DNA from: Micromonospora coerulea
Lineage (GTDB): Bacteria > Actinomycetota > Actinomycetes > Mycobacteriales > Micromonosporaceae
Assembly (NCBI RefSeq): GCF_016598485.1
Contig: NZ_JAEMUW010000015.1
Span: 124,001 to 188,000, forward strand
Length of the DNA stretch: 64,000 nucleotides
Direction: 5' to 3'
Under the pieces are notes generated by a model. That model did not search any database and was not told the DNA's origin. It saw only the letters and a list, made by a program, of their open reading frames with translations. Numbering within the stretch: position 1 is the stretch's first letter; every line of letters starts with the position of its first letter. The position numbers were made by a program, and so were the translations under genes. Of the stretch, positions 43,270-51,294 are shown piece after piece.

Positions 43270-44868
43270 TCAGTAGACCCGGGAGCCGATGAAGTCGTCG
43301 TGGCCGTAGCCCACCGGGTTGGCGAACGACCGCGACTCGAAGGACCACTGCTGGCGGGTGCTGGTGGAGCAGCTGGCCAGCCGCAGCCGCGGGGTGCCCA
43401 GCCACGGGTTGTCGAACGCCACGCACAGGTTCGTCGCGCCGGCCGGCTTGAGCTGGCTGCCGGCGAAGACGAACCGCTGGTTGGCGCCGCCGTGGCAGTC
43501 GTAGATGTTGATCGCCGTGCCCGCGGTCAGCGAGCCGCCGGAGACGTCCAGGCAGCGGTCGTGGGAGAGCTCGGAGTGCAGCGACTGCCGGGCCGGGTCG
43601 TACCAGAAGCCCTGGTTACGCCCGCCGTGGCAGGCGTACGACTGCTGCATGGTGCTGTTGCGGGAGTCGTAGCCCCGGCCGTCCACACAGGTGCCGGTGG
43701 CGGCGTTGCGGAGCTGCCTGAACTCCATCAGCCCCGGCTGGAGCACGCCCTGGCCGGTGCTGGCCGGGTCGACGCAGGTGGCCCGGTCCTGCCCCGAGTT
43801 CCAGAACTGGGTGATGCACTGGGCGAACATGCCGTGCCCCCGGTAGTTGGGGTGGAACGACTGCCGGGCGGCGTTCTCGTCCCAGATGCCGACCTCGATG
43901 TAGAGGCCGCGGACCGAGGTGTTGTCGGTGCACACCTCGTGGCCGTGGAAGAGCCGGCTGGCGTCGAGGTAGCGGGTGCCGGTGTTCGTCGCCGCCGCGC
44001 GCAGCGCCGACTCGAAGAGCGGCACCGCCTTGTTTCGGGCGAACGCGGCGTCGGCCAGGTAGAGCAGGCAGCCGCCGGCGTACCAGCCGGGGAAGTTCGG
44101 GTTGTCCTCGACGTCCGGGCTGCCCGGGCTCGGGTACGACATCAGCACCAGCTCGTAGTCCGAGCCCAGGTAGCCGGCCCCGGTCATGGTCTGCCGGATC
44201 GAGGTGATCGCCTCCTCGACGGCGCGCCGGCTGCCGTCGGTGCGGATCGTCCACTGGTCGGTGTAGGTCGGGTAGCAGGCGCCCTGGAAGAAGACCCGGC
44301 GGATGGCGCAGTCGGTGGCGACCGGTCCGAACTGGATGGTGCCGTCACCGTTCGCGCCGGCCACCACCCAGATCAGCTTGACGTGCGTGTTGCGCGCCTT
44401 GACGGCCAGATAGTCGCCCTGGTTGAGCTCGTTGTGCTGGGTCGGCCCGCCGGCGACCAGGTTCCACGGGGTGGCCCCGGAGCAGGCCAGGTTGTACCTC
44501 TCGTCGGCGGGAATGCCGGTGCGGAAGACGGCCTGGTCGTACGACCGGTCGCACCAGTTGCCGTCCTGATGGGTGCCGGGGACGTAGTTGCCGACCCCCT
44601 CACCGGAGATCTCGCTGTCGCCCATGGTGACCAGCGCGGTGCGCCGGTCCGCCATCGGGCGGATGTCGGGGGAGCCGTAGAGGACGGTGGCCTCGGCGGC
44701 GCGGATGGTTTCCAGGGCGGGCGGCAGCGGCTGGATCGCGGGTCGGTCGGCGGCGGCCGCGGGGGACGCCGGTCCGACGAGCATCGGCAGGGCGAGGGCG
44801 GCGGCGGACAGGACGGCCAGAACATGCCGTCGGGGGGTCCGTGCGCGCCTGGTGGGGGTACCAAGCAT
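43270..44868 (-). CDS. Secreted SGNH/GDSL esterase with ricin-B lectin domain
   Basis: 532-aa exported enzyme. A signal peptide with RRARTPRRH start and cleavage near SPAAAA-DRP precedes the SGNH hydrolase domain (about 75-365): VTMGDSEISGEGVGNY carries the catalytic Ser, VVAGANGDG the oxyanion Asn block and SFHPNYRGH the catalytic His. Residues about 385-515 form a ricin-B lectin trefoil (TCVDGRGYD, CHGGRNQGFWYD, RCLDVSGG, CHGGANQRFVF, QQWSF). Likely removes acyl groups from polysaccharides or lipids while the lectin holds the sugar. ATG 44868 follows AAAGGAG. Confidence 0.92.
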   Translation of the reverse strand: MLGTPTRRARTPRRHVLAVLSAAALALPMLVGPASPAAAADRPAIQPLPPALETIRAAEATVLYGSPDIRPMADRRTALVTMGDSEISGEGVGNYVPGTHQDGNWCDRSYDQAVFRTGIPADERYNLACSGATPWNLVAGGPTQHNELNQGDYLAVKARNTHVKLIWVVAGANGDGTIQFGPVATDCAIRRVFFQGACYPTYTDQWTIRTDGSRRAVEEAITSIRQTMTGAGYLGSDYELVLMSYPSPGSPDVEDNPNFPGWYAGGCLLYLADAAFARNKAVPLFESALRAAATNTGTRYLDASRLFHGHEVCTDNTSVRGLYIEVGIWDENAARQSFHPNYRGHGMFAQCITQFWNSGQDRATCVDPASTGQGVLQPGLMEFRQLRNAATGTCVDGRGYDSRNSTMQQSYACHGGRNQGFWYDPARQSLHSELSHDRCLDVSGGSLTAGTAINIYDCHGGANQRFVFAGSQLKPAGATNLCVAFDNPWLGTPRLRLASCSTSTRQQWSFESRSFANPVGYGHDDFIGSRVY

Positions 44869-44908
44869 CGACGCACTCCTTTCAGCTCAATCGGGGGACG
44901 TCGATCGA

Positions 44909-44924
44909 GTTACCAGAAGGTAAC
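44909..44924. promoter_or_regulatory. Palindromic operator candidate upstream of esterase
   Basis: GTTACC-AGAA-GGTAAC, a perfect inverted repeat 41-56 bases before the esterase start. The form resembles GntR-type sites. No cognate regulator is adjacent. Confidence 0.45.
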
Positions 44925-45244
44925 CGCCCGGAGGCGAGATGTGAATGCGTCTCGGAAACCTTGCGGCCCGGTGCGGAACGGAACTCTTCCGGCAGATCGG
45001 GCGGCACGGGAGTCCGACCCGGCACCCGGGGCCGGCCGGGGCTGACCGGACGGGCGGCCCCGGCAGGGCCGAGCGGTCCGCCTCGGGCCACCGAAACGGG
45101 GTGGGCCGGCCCCGGCCAACACCCGGGGGATCCGACCCGCCGGGTGCGTGAGCTGGGCGGTTCCGGCGGGTCCCGGGACGGTCATCGACGTCGGCTCGGA
45201 GAGCGCCGGGAGGTGGCGGGCTACACCGCGCCGAGGAGCCAGGC

Positions 45245-45250
45245 TACGCT
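45245..45250 (+). promoter_or_regulatory. -10 hexamer of the GT2 gene
   Basis: TACGCT 37 bases before GTG 45287; predicted leader of about 30 bases includes the GGAGA ribosome site. Confidence 0.45.
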
Positions 45251-45286
45251 AGGGCCGATTTGCCGTCCCCACCGTGGAGATCTCCC

Positions 45287-45994
45287 GTGAAGCTCTCGAT
45301 CCTCATGCCGGTCTACAACGAGGAAGAACGAATCGCGGATGCCCTGAAGCAGGCATTGGCGGTCGACTACCCGTGTGAGATCGAGCTCGTCGTCGTCGAT
45401 GACGGCAGCCGGGACGGCACCTCCGAGGTCCTCGGCCGGATGGATGACGCGCGGCTGCGGGTGATCACCCACCAGCGCAACGCCGGCAAGGGCGCGGCCA
45501 TCAAGACGGCCGTCGACAACGCCGAGGGTGAGTACATGGTCATCCTCGACGCCGACCTGGAGTACGACCCGCAGGACATCCCCCGGCTGCTCGAGCCGGT
45601 GCTGGACGGGCACGCCACGGTCGTCTACGGCAATCGGACCTTCGGCAGCCACAGCTCCTACAGCTTCTGGTACGTGGTGGGCAACAAGGGCGTCACCCTG
45701 GCCGCCAACGTGCTCTACAACTCCTACATCGGCGATCTGGAGACCTGCTTCAAGCTGATGCCGGTCGAGCTGTACCGCTCGCTCCAGATCCGCTCCCGGG
45801 GCTTCGGCATGGAGGCCGAGGTCACCGGCAAGCTGCTGCGCCAGCGGATCCGCCCCTACGAGGTGCCGATCAGCTACCGCGCGCGCGGCCGCGAGGAGGG
45901 CAAGAAGATCACCTGGAAGGACGGCGTCGAGGCGCTCTGGATCCTGACCCGGGAGCGGGCCCGCCGGCGCCCGGCCGGTGCCGCCCAGCGCTGA
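45287..45994 (+). CDS. GT2 glycosyltransferase, polyprenol-phosphate sugar synthase-like
   Basis: 235-aa soluble GT-A enzyme of the DPM1/polyprenol-phosphate sugar synthase type. LSILMPVYNEEERIADAL, VVVDDGSRDGTSEVL, NAGKGAAIKTAVDNAEGEY and the DXD in ILDADLEYDPQD are standard; SYRARGREEGKKITWKDG at the end is characteristic. It would charge polyprenyl phosphate with one sugar for GT-C enzymes working outside the membrane. A GT-C-like protein is found at 51295-53094. GTG 45287 has GGAGA six bases upstream. Confidence 0.92.
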   Translation: MKLSILMPVYNEEERIADALKQALAVDYPCEIELVVVDDGSRDGTSEVLGRMDDARLRVITHQRNAGKGAAIKTAVDNAEGEYMVILDADLEYDPQDIPRLLEPVLDGHATVVYGNRTFGSHSSYSFWYVVGNKGVTLAANVLYNSYIGDLETCFKLMPVELYRSLQIRSRGFGMEAEVTGKLLRQRIRPYEVPISYRARGREEGKKITWKDGVEALWILTRERARRRPAGAAQR

Positions 45995-46011
45995 CCCGCC
46001 GCACGAACACC

Positions 46012-46054
46012 ACGGAACCCCGCCATCCGGCGACGCCGGGTAGCGGGGTTCCGT
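46012..46054. terminator. Bidirectional terminator
   Basis: 12-bp stem ACGGAACCCCGC/GCGGGGTTCCGT around a smaller inner hairpin, between convergent genes. Confidence 0.8.
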
Positions 46055-46096
46055 CATGACCGGCGCCCGCCGCGCCGAGGCCCCTACCGGCGGCGG

Positions 46097-46990
46097 TCAG
46101 GCCGCCACCGGCACGGCGGCGAGGAAACCCTCGACCGAGCGGCGCAGGCCGGCGGCGTCCAGGCCGTGCCAGCGGGTGTGGTCCTCGGCCGAGCCGTAGC
46201 GGCGCAGGTCGTCGCGGCCCACGCCGAGGGCGAGCAGCCGGTGCGGCCGGTCGGCCAGCGCCGCGCCGACCACCCGGGCGGACGTGCCCGCCAGGTACGG
46301 CTCCACCAGGATCACCTCGGTGCCGGCCAGCGCCCGCAGGCCGGCGGTGTCGAACGGTCGCGGCCGGTGCGTGTACGCCACGGTGACCGGCAGCCCGGCG
46401 ACCGCGGCCAGTGCCGCGTCCAGCACCGGACCGACCGCCACCAGCAGCGGCGCGCCCCGGCCGGCGTCGCGCAGCACCCGCAGGTCGCCCGCGTCCGGGT
46501 ACGCGCGTGCGTTGCTCTGCGTGGAGAGCCGCACGTACGCCGAGTCCTGTCCGCACACCAGGTCGCGGAGCAGCCCGGGTACCTCGTCGGAGTGGCCGGG
46601 GACGTGCACCGTCCAGTCGCGCAGGGTGTCGATCAGGGCCACGTCGGCCGGGGCGAGGTGGGTACGGCCGGCCGCCGCGCGGTCGTACGACGCGCCGACG
46701 CTGACCAGCACCGCCCCGACCCCCTGGTGGTCGAGGTCCAGCTTGATCTGCTCGTACGCCCGCTCGACGAGGAACGGGGCGTAGCTGTGCACGATCGGGC
46801 GCTGCCCGGTCAGCGCCAGCCCGCCGGCGACACCCACCATCAACTGCTCCCGGATCCCGACGTTGAGCACCCGGTCGGGGTAGCGCCGGGCGGCCGGGGC
46901 GAAGGCGGCGGCGGAGATGTCGGCCAGCACGATCGTGGTGCGGGGATCGTCCAGCAGTGCGGTCGCAGTGGTGACGAATGTCTCGCGCAC
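46097..46990 (-). CDS. Transketolase, C-terminal subunit (split enzyme)
   Basis: 297-aa protein with the pyrimidine-binding domain (VLADISAAAFAPAARRYPDRVLNVGIREQLMVGVAGGLAL) and the C-terminal domain of transketolases. GIREQ contains the catalytic Glu that activates thiamine diphosphate. The cofactor pyrophosphate site lies on the partner encoded upstream. GTG 46990 is three bases after the partner's stop. It likely transfers C2 (or acts as a DXS-like C2) units; split transketolases occur in secondary metabolism as well as pentose metabolism, and the substrate is open. Confidence 0.9.
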   Translation of the reverse strand: MRETFVTTATALLDDPRTTIVLADISAAAFAPAARRYPDRVLNVGIREQLMVGVAGGLALTGQRPIVHSYAPFLVERAYEQIKLDLDHQGVGAVLVSVGASYDRAAAGRTHLAPADVALIDTLRDWTVHVPGHSDEVPGLLRDLVCGQDSAYVRLSTQSNARAYPDAGDLRVLRDAGRGAPLLVAVGPVLDAALAAVAGLPVTVAYTHRPRPFDTAGLRALAGTEVILVEPYLAGTSARVVGAALADRPHRLLALGVGRDDLRRYGSAEDHTRWHGLDAAGLRRSVEGFLAAVPVAA

Positions 46991-46993
46991 GTC

Positions 46994-47695
46994 CTACTCC
47001 TCGTCCGTGACGACCGCGACGACGACGTGCGGCCGGTGATGGTCGTGCCCGGTCAGGGCGGCGTGCAGGGCCTCGTGGTCGCGCCCGTCCACGGTCGCGG
47101 CGGTCCACCCGTTGACCGTGAACCGGGTCGCCGCGCCGCCCGGCCAGCCGTGGCTCGCCGACCGGTTGTCCAGCACGATCGCGGTGAGCGACGCCAGTCC
47201 GGTCGCCCCGGCGTACGCGATCGCCTCGTGGTTGGAGCCCTCGTCCAGTTCGGCGTCGCCGAGCAGCACGTACACCCGGGGGGTGGCCCGGCCCTGGGCC
47301 CGCAGCCCCAGCGCGGTGCCCACGCCGAGACCCAGCCCGTGCCCGAGGGAACCCGAGCCGATCTCCACGCCGGGCACCAGCAGCCGGTCCGGGTGGTCGC
47401 CGAGGCGGCTCTCCGGGCCGCCCTGGTCGTCCAGCCACTCCACCGGGATGAACCCCTTGGCGGCGAGCAGCGCGTAGTAGCCGGCGACCGCGTGCCCCTT
47501 GGAGAGCAGGAAGCGGTCCCGGTCCGGGTCGTCGGCCGTCTCCGGGGTGATCCGCAGCACCCGGTCGTAGAGCACCTGCAGCACGTCCAGCGTCGAGTAC
47601 ACGTTCGGGCTGAACTCGCGGCCGGCGCGGACCCGGTCCAGCAGGGCCCCGAGTGTTCCCGGCGGTGCCGGGTCGGTGGCAGTCGTGGTCGTCAT
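46994..47695 (-). CDS. Transketolase, N-terminal subunit (split enzyme)
   Basis: 233-aa protein with the pyrophosphate-binding domain. The thiamine diphosphate motif is LLGDAELDEGSNHEAIAYAG, beginning with GD and ending at the expected NN-like position, here SNH followed by EA; SKGHAVAGYYALL and GSGSLGHGLGLGVGTAL are conserved active-site loops. Works with the C-terminal subunit downstream. ATG 47695 has no ribosome site. It is divergent from soxR, and a MerR-like box lies between them, so SoxR may activate it under redox stress. Confidence 0.9.
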   Translation of the reverse strand: MTTTTATDPAPPGTLGALLDRVRAGREFSPNVYSTLDVLQVLYDRVLRITPETADDPDRDRFLLSKGHAVAGYYALLAAKGFIPVEWLDDQGGPESRLGDHPDRLLVPGVEIGSGSLGHGLGLGVGTALGLRAQGRATPRVYVLLGDAELDEGSNHEAIAYAGATGLASLTAIVLDNRSASHGWPGGAATRFTVNGWTAATVDGRDHEALHAALTGHDHHRPHVVVAVVTDEE

Positions 47696-47715
47696 GCGGT
47701 TAGCCTGCGATCTAA

Positions 47716-47735
47716 AGCTCACTTCAACTCAAGGT
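47716..47735. promoter_or_regulatory. SoxR/MerR-type operator candidate
   Basis: On the minus strand the 20-mer beginning ACCTTGAGTT matches 14 of 20 positions of the SoxR box ACCTCAAGTTAACTTGAGGT. It lies between soxR and the transketolase pair. Its own dyad symmetry is poor. Confidence 0.35.
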
Positions 47736-47741
47736 CGTGTG

Positions 47742-48200
47742 ATGCACGAGTCACTCACCATCGGTCAGCTCTCCGCCCGCAGCGGAGTGGCCCCGTCGGC
47801 GCTGCGCTACTACGAGCGGCTGGGGCTGATCCGGGCCGAGCGCACCGGCGGCAACCAGCGCCGGTACGCCCGTTCCGAGCTGCGCCGGGTGGCGTTCGTC
47901 CGGATCTCCCAGCAGGTCGGCGTCTCGTTGGAGGAGATCCGAGCGGCGCTGGACTCGCTCCCGTCGTCGCGGACCCCGACGCCGGATGACTGGGCCGCGC
48001 TCTCCCGCACCTGGCGGGACCGGCTGGACGAGAAGATCCGGCTGCTCGGCAAGCTTCGCGACGATCTGGACGGCTGTATCGGCTGCGGCTGCCTGTCGCT
48101 GCAACGCTGCACCCTCTACAACCCGGGGGACTCGCTGGCCGCGGAGGGTCCGGGCGCCCGCCTAATGCTGCCGCGCCCGGATTCCGTCACGGGGTCGTGA
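47742..48200 (+). CDS. soxR: SoxR-like redox-sensing MerR regulator
   Basis: 152-aa MerR-family activator. The winged helix (LTIGQLSARSGVAPSALRYYERLGLI) is followed by the dimerisation helix and the [2Fe-2S] cluster motif C-x2-C-x-C-x5-C at Cys112, 115, 117 and 123 (CIGCGC...C). SoxR senses redox-cycling compounds through cluster oxidation; in actinomycetes it controls small oxidoreductase and detoxification genes. ATG 47742 follows GTG 47739. It converges on and overlaps a quinone oxidoreductase by 14 bases and diverges from transketolase; both are plausible targets. Confidence 0.93.
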   Translation: MHESLTIGQLSARSGVAPSALRYYERLGLIRAERTGGNQRRYARSELRRVAFVRISQQVGVSLEEIRAALDSLPSSRTPTPDDWAALSRTWRDRLDEKIRLLGKLRDDLDGCIGCGCLSLQRCTLYNPGDSLAAEGPGARLMLPRPDSVTGS

Positions 48201-49164
48201 GCAGCACCTTGCCCAGGTGGTCGTTGCTCTCCACCACGCGGTGCGCCGCGGCCGCGTCGGCCATCGGCACCCGGCGGTCCACGATCGGCCGGATCGCCCC
48301 CGCCTCGACCAGCGGCCACACCTGCTCGCGGACCCCCCGGACGATCTCCGCCTTCTCGGCCAGCGGGCGGGACCGCAACGCGGTCGCCGCCACCGACGCC
48401 CGCTTGGCCAGCAGCGCGCCCAGGTCCAGCTCACCCTTGCGGCCACCCTGCATGCCGATCACCACCAGCCGGCCGCCGGTGGCCAGCGCCGCCACGTTCC
48501 GGGACAGGTAGGCGGCGCCCATGATGTCCAGGATCACGTCCGCGCCCCGGCCGTCGGTGACCCGGCGGACCTCCTCGACGAAGTCCTGCTCGCGGTAGTC
48601 GATGGTGTGCGCCGCGCCCAACTCGCGCAGCTTGCCGTGCTTGGCCGCCCGCGCGGTCACCAGCACGGTCGCGCCGAGGGCCACCCCGAGCTGGATGGCG
48701 AAGGTGCCGATGCCGCTGCCGCCGCCATGCACCAGCAGCGTCTCGCCCTCGGCGAGCCGGGCCAACGCGACGACGTTCGACCAGACGGTGCAGGCCACCT
48801 CGGGCAGCGCCGCCGCGTCGACCAGGTCGACGCCGGCCGGCACCGGCAGCAGCTGACCGGCCGGCACGGTGACCCGCTCGGCGTACCCACCGCCGGCCAG
48901 CAGCGCGCAGACCTCCTGACCCACCAGCCAGCCGGTCACGTCGGGACCGACCGCGCTGATCGTCCCCGAGCACTCCAGACCGGGGTACGCGGGCGCACCC
49001 GGCGGCGGCGGGTACTGCCCCTGCCGCTGGAGCAGGTCCGCGCGGTTCACCGCACTCGCCCGCACATCGACGATCACCTCGCCCGGCCCGGGCTCCGGGT
49101 CGGGCACCTCCGCCCAGACGAGTGCCTCGGGTCCGCCGGGTTCCGGGATGGTGATCGCGCGCAT
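48187..49164 (-). CDS. NAD(P)H-quinone oxidoreductase, PIG3/QOR family
   Basis: 325-aa zinc-free medium-chain dehydrogenase. NRADLLQRQGQYPPPPG is the PIG3-type signature, LLVHGGGSGIGTFAIQLG the Rossmann NADPH loop and VILDIMGAAYL the catalytic cleft. It reduces quinones by one- or two-electron transfer. Its tail overlaps the end of soxR (convergent), a position consistent with a redox-stress role. ATG 49164 is fixed by the conserved MRAITIPEPGGPE beginning. Confidence 0.93.
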   Translation of the reverse strand: MRAITIPEPGGPEALVWAEVPDPEPGPGEVIVDVRASAVNRADLLQRQGQYPPPPGAPAYPGLECSGTISAVGPDVTGWLVGQEVCALLAGGGYAERVTVPAGQLLPVPAGVDLVDAAALPEVACTVWSNVVALARLAEGETLLVHGGGSGIGTFAIQLGVALGATVLVTARAAKHGKLRELGAAHTIDYREQDFVEEVRRVTDGRGADVILDIMGAAYLSRNVAALATGGRLVVIGMQGGRKGELDLGALLAKRASVAATALRSRPLAEKAEIVRGVREQVWPLVEAGAIRPIVDRRVPMADAAAAHRVVESNDHLGKVLLTTP

Positions 49165-49173
49165 GGTCCAGTC

Positions 49174-49308
49174 TTACCCGATCCGACCCGCTGTCCACGT
49201 CCGGGCCAGGATCTCCGTCACCATCTGGTCCGGCGTCTGCTCAGCCACAGTGGACTTGCCGGCCGCCATGATTCCGGTGATCGGCAGCACCGAGGGGCTT
49301 CCCCACAC
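49174..49308 (-). pseudogene. Internally deleted P-loop kinase (zeta-toxin/chloramphenicol-phosphotransferase-like)
   Basis: A 44-codon remnant with an intact GTG start (49308) and an AGGA site. The first half is the beginning of an AAA/P-loop small kinase (VLPITGIMAAGKSTVA, Walker A intact). It jumps after EQ into a typical C-terminal tail (TPDQMVTEILARTW) and stops. Known relatives are about 180 aa, so roughly 140 codons are missing in frame. It cannot be functional. It lies between the quinone oxidoreductase and a tRNA gene. Confidence 0.7.
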
Positions 49309-49406
49309 GCGGCCGTCCTGGCACCGAGGGTGGGACACCGGCTCGACCGGCCGGGAGCCCGTGGCAGACTAGGCACGGTCGCGTACCCCTTGGGGGGCGT
49401 GGCCCG

Positions 49407-49495
49407 GGAGGGTTCGCCTAGTGGCCGATGGCGCTGGTCTTGAAAACCGGTAAGGGCAGCGATGTCCTTCGTGGGTTCGAATCCCACACCCTCCG
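49407..49495 (+). tRNA. tRNA-Ser(TGA)
   Basis: 89-base class II tRNA. Acceptor stem GGAGGGT/ACCCTCC, anticodon TGA at 49441-49443 in loop CTTGAAA, a long variable arm and the T-loop GTTCGAATC. CCA is not encoded. A TAGGCA -10-like hexamer lies about 35 bases upstream. Confidence 0.97.
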
Positions 49496-49725
49496 CCGCC
49501 GTCAACAGCGGAGGTGCGTGCCGCACAGGGGCGGGGCGTCTATGCGGCAGGCTTTCCGACCGCTGCTGATGCCCTGGCTCGAGGACCTCGTGGCGCAGCA
49601 GCTTCTCGCCTGAGCGATCGACGGTGCCGCCCAGCGCCAAGCCACGCCGCGCTTTCGGTTCGGTCCGGCCGAAAAAGGGGGTATGAAGGGGCGCAGGAAT
49701 TCGCGCACCCGGAAGGACCGTTTCG

Positions 49726-50259
49726 ATGAGCCTGGAACGACCGATCGCCCCGGACCCGTACGAGCTGCTGCCGACGGTGCCGTCGTTCAACCTCACCAGC
49801 GACGACGTGCACAACGGCGAGCCGATGGAGGCGCGGTACGCGCACGGCAGCTCCGGTGGCGAAAACGTCTCCCCGCACCTCGCCTGGTCCGGCTTCCCCG
49901 CCGAGACGAAGAGCTTCGTGGTGACCTGCTTCGACCCGGACGCCCCCACCGGCAGCGGCTTCTGGCACTGGGTGCTGGTCGACGTCCCGGCCTCGGTGAC
50001 CGAGCTGCCGACCGCCGTCAAGGAGAGCGATCTCGGCGGCGCGTTCAGCGTCCGCAACGACTACGGCGACACCGGGTACGGCGGCGCCGCCCCGCCGCCG
50101 GGCGACCGTCCGCACCGCTACGTCTTCGCGGTGCACGCCGTCGACGTCGAGCGCCTCGATGTCGGCCCGAACGCCAGCCCGGCCTTCGTCGGCTTCAACC
50201 TCGCCTTCCACACCCTCGCCCGCGCCGTCATCCGCCCCACGTACCAGATCAAGGAGTAA
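49726..50259 (+). CDS. YbhB/YbcL-type PEBP (Raf-kinase-inhibitor-like) protein
   Basis: 177-aa soluble member of the phosphatidylethanolamine-binding protein family. The ligand-site motifs DPDAPTGSGFWHWVL and AAPPPGDRPHRY are both present, with NVSPHLAWSG upstream. Bacterial members have no settled biochemical role. ATG 49726 gives the full-length fold and follows an AAGGA site. The gene is followed by a 20-bp inverted repeat element. Confidence 0.93.
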   Translation: MSLERPIAPDPYELLPTVPSFNLTSDDVHNGEPMEARYAHGSSGGENVSPHLAWSGFPAETKSFVVTCFDPDAPTGSGFWHWVLVDVPASVTELPTAVKESDLGGAFSVRNDYGDTGYGGAAPPPGDRPHRYVFAVHAVDVERLDVGPNASPAFVGFNLAFHTLARAVIRPTYQIKE

Positions 50260-50270
50260 TCCCTGTGCGC

Positions 50271-50347
50271 CCCGCGATCTTGCACTTCCGGACCCGGCGG
50301 CACGGACATCAGCCGCGTACCAGGGATCGGAAGTGCAAGATCGCGGG
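50271..50347. repeat. 20-bp inverted repeat element (REP-like)
   Basis: Perfect 20-bp arms (50271-50290 and 50328-50347; core GATCTTGCACTTCC) around a 37-base loop with an inner GCGGC/GCCGC stem. It sits between convergent genes. It could act as terminator, but the long arms and open loop suggest a dispersed palindromic element. Confidence 0.75.
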
Positions 50348-50372
50348 TGGAGACGCGGAAGGCGGGCGGGGG

Positions 50373-51083
50373 TCAGGCGGGGACGCGGGCTACGGCGAAG
50401 ACGGACTGGCCGAAGGGCGGGCGGAGGCGTTGCTCCGCTGCCTTGGTCGCCGGGAGGACGACGGTGTCGTAGAGCTTGACCATCGGGCCCTCCTTCGGCA
50501 TCAGGCGGAAGACCTTGGTGGCCATGAAGTAGCCGATCAGGCCGAGCGCGTTCGCGTAGTGGATCTTCTCCACCGTCAGGCCGGCCTCGGTCATCGCCGC
50601 GCCCAGGGTCTTCTTCGTGTAGCGCCGGACGTGGCCGGTGGCGATGTCCGCCGGGCTCATCGCGAACTGGAACGCCGGCACGATGATCACCACGGCGCCG
50701 CCCGGCCGGACCAGGTCGCGCATGCTGCGCAGCGCGCCCACGTGGTCCTCGATGTGCTCCAGCACGTTGTACGACACTGCCGCGCTGTAGTCACCGCGCT
50801 CGGAGTGCGGTAGCAGCATCTGCCGGACCTCGATGCTCGGGTGCGCGGCGAGCCGCTCCTTGAGTTTGACCAGCCGGTCCGGGTCCGCCTCGGTGGCGGT
50901 GATCCGGGGCAGGCGCTCGCACCATTCCAGGGCGTAGTCGCCCAGCCCGCTGCCGATCTCGATCGGGTTGTCACCGAGGTAGGGCACCGCCAGCTCGACG
51001 AACCACCTGCGGTGGTTGACCGCCGTCGCCAGTCCTTCGAGCACCTCGGACTGGACGCGCTGATCCCCAGTGATTTCTGCCAT
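50373..51083 (-). CDS. Class I SAM-dependent methyltransferase
   Basis: 236-aa methyltransferase. Motif I is IEIGSGLGDYALEWCE, the acidic ribose-binding loop ITATEADPDR follows, and motif IV/post region is AAVSYNVLEHIEDH. The tail contains a hydrophobic stretch (LGLIGYFMATKVFRL) seen in membrane-associated polyprenol or sugar methyltransferases. Divergent from a GT-C-like gene with which it may share surface-glycan work. ATG 51083 has GAGGA eight bases upstream. Substrate not identified. Confidence 0.9.
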   Translation of the reverse strand: MAEITGDQRVQSEVLEGLATAVNHRRWFVELAVPYLGDNPIEIGSGLGDYALEWCERLPRITATEADPDRLVKLKERLAAHPSIEVRQMLLPHSERGDYSAAVSYNVLEHIEDHVGALRSMRDLVRPGGAVVIIVPAFQFAMSPADIATGHVRRYTKKTLGAAMTEAGLTVEKIHYANALGLIGYFMATKVFRLMPKEGPMVKLYDTVVLPATKAAEQRLRPPFGQSVFAVARVPA

Positions 51084-51134
51084 GCGTCGATTCCTCACGA
51101 TCTGACTGACCCGCGCCTGGACCGACAGAGTCAA

Positions 51135-51150
51135 CCATCCAGATGGATGG
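51135..51150. promoter_or_regulatory. Palindrome in divergent promoter region
   Basis: CCATCC-AGAT-GGATGG, perfect 6-bp arms, between the methyltransferase and the GT-C-like gene. Candidate operator for one or both. Confidence 0.35.
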
Positions 51151-51278
51151 CGTGGGAATCGGGGCACCCGGGGGTGGCCGAATTGCGGTCGGGGGTGGGC
51201 ACGTGATCGGCGGTCGGCGAACCCGGCACATAGTACGCCAGTACCCCGAAACATGTCACGGCCCTGCCATACCCTGAC

Positions 51279-51284
51279 TACGCT
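51279..51284 (+). promoter_or_regulatory. -10 hexamer before the GT-C-like gene
   Basis: TACGCT ten bases before ATG 51295; almost no leader remains. This favours ATG 51295 over ATG 51253. Confidence 0.45.
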
Positions 51285-51294
51285 CCGAATTGTT

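Larger units (their letters stand above)
44869..45286. other. Divergent intergenic region with palindrome
   Basis: 418 bases between the divergent esterase and GT2 genes. Contains the palindrome at 44909-44924 on the esterase side and the TACGCT -10 (45245-45250) on the GT2 side. The middle is GC-rich, without gene or hairpin. Confidence 0.5.

Noticed and set aside
49542..49613. Possible gene scrap after tRNA-Ser(TGA) (RPLLMPWLEDLVAQQLLA)
   Set aside because: No recognisable family and no start context; also no duplicate of the tRNA 3' end nearby to mark an element.
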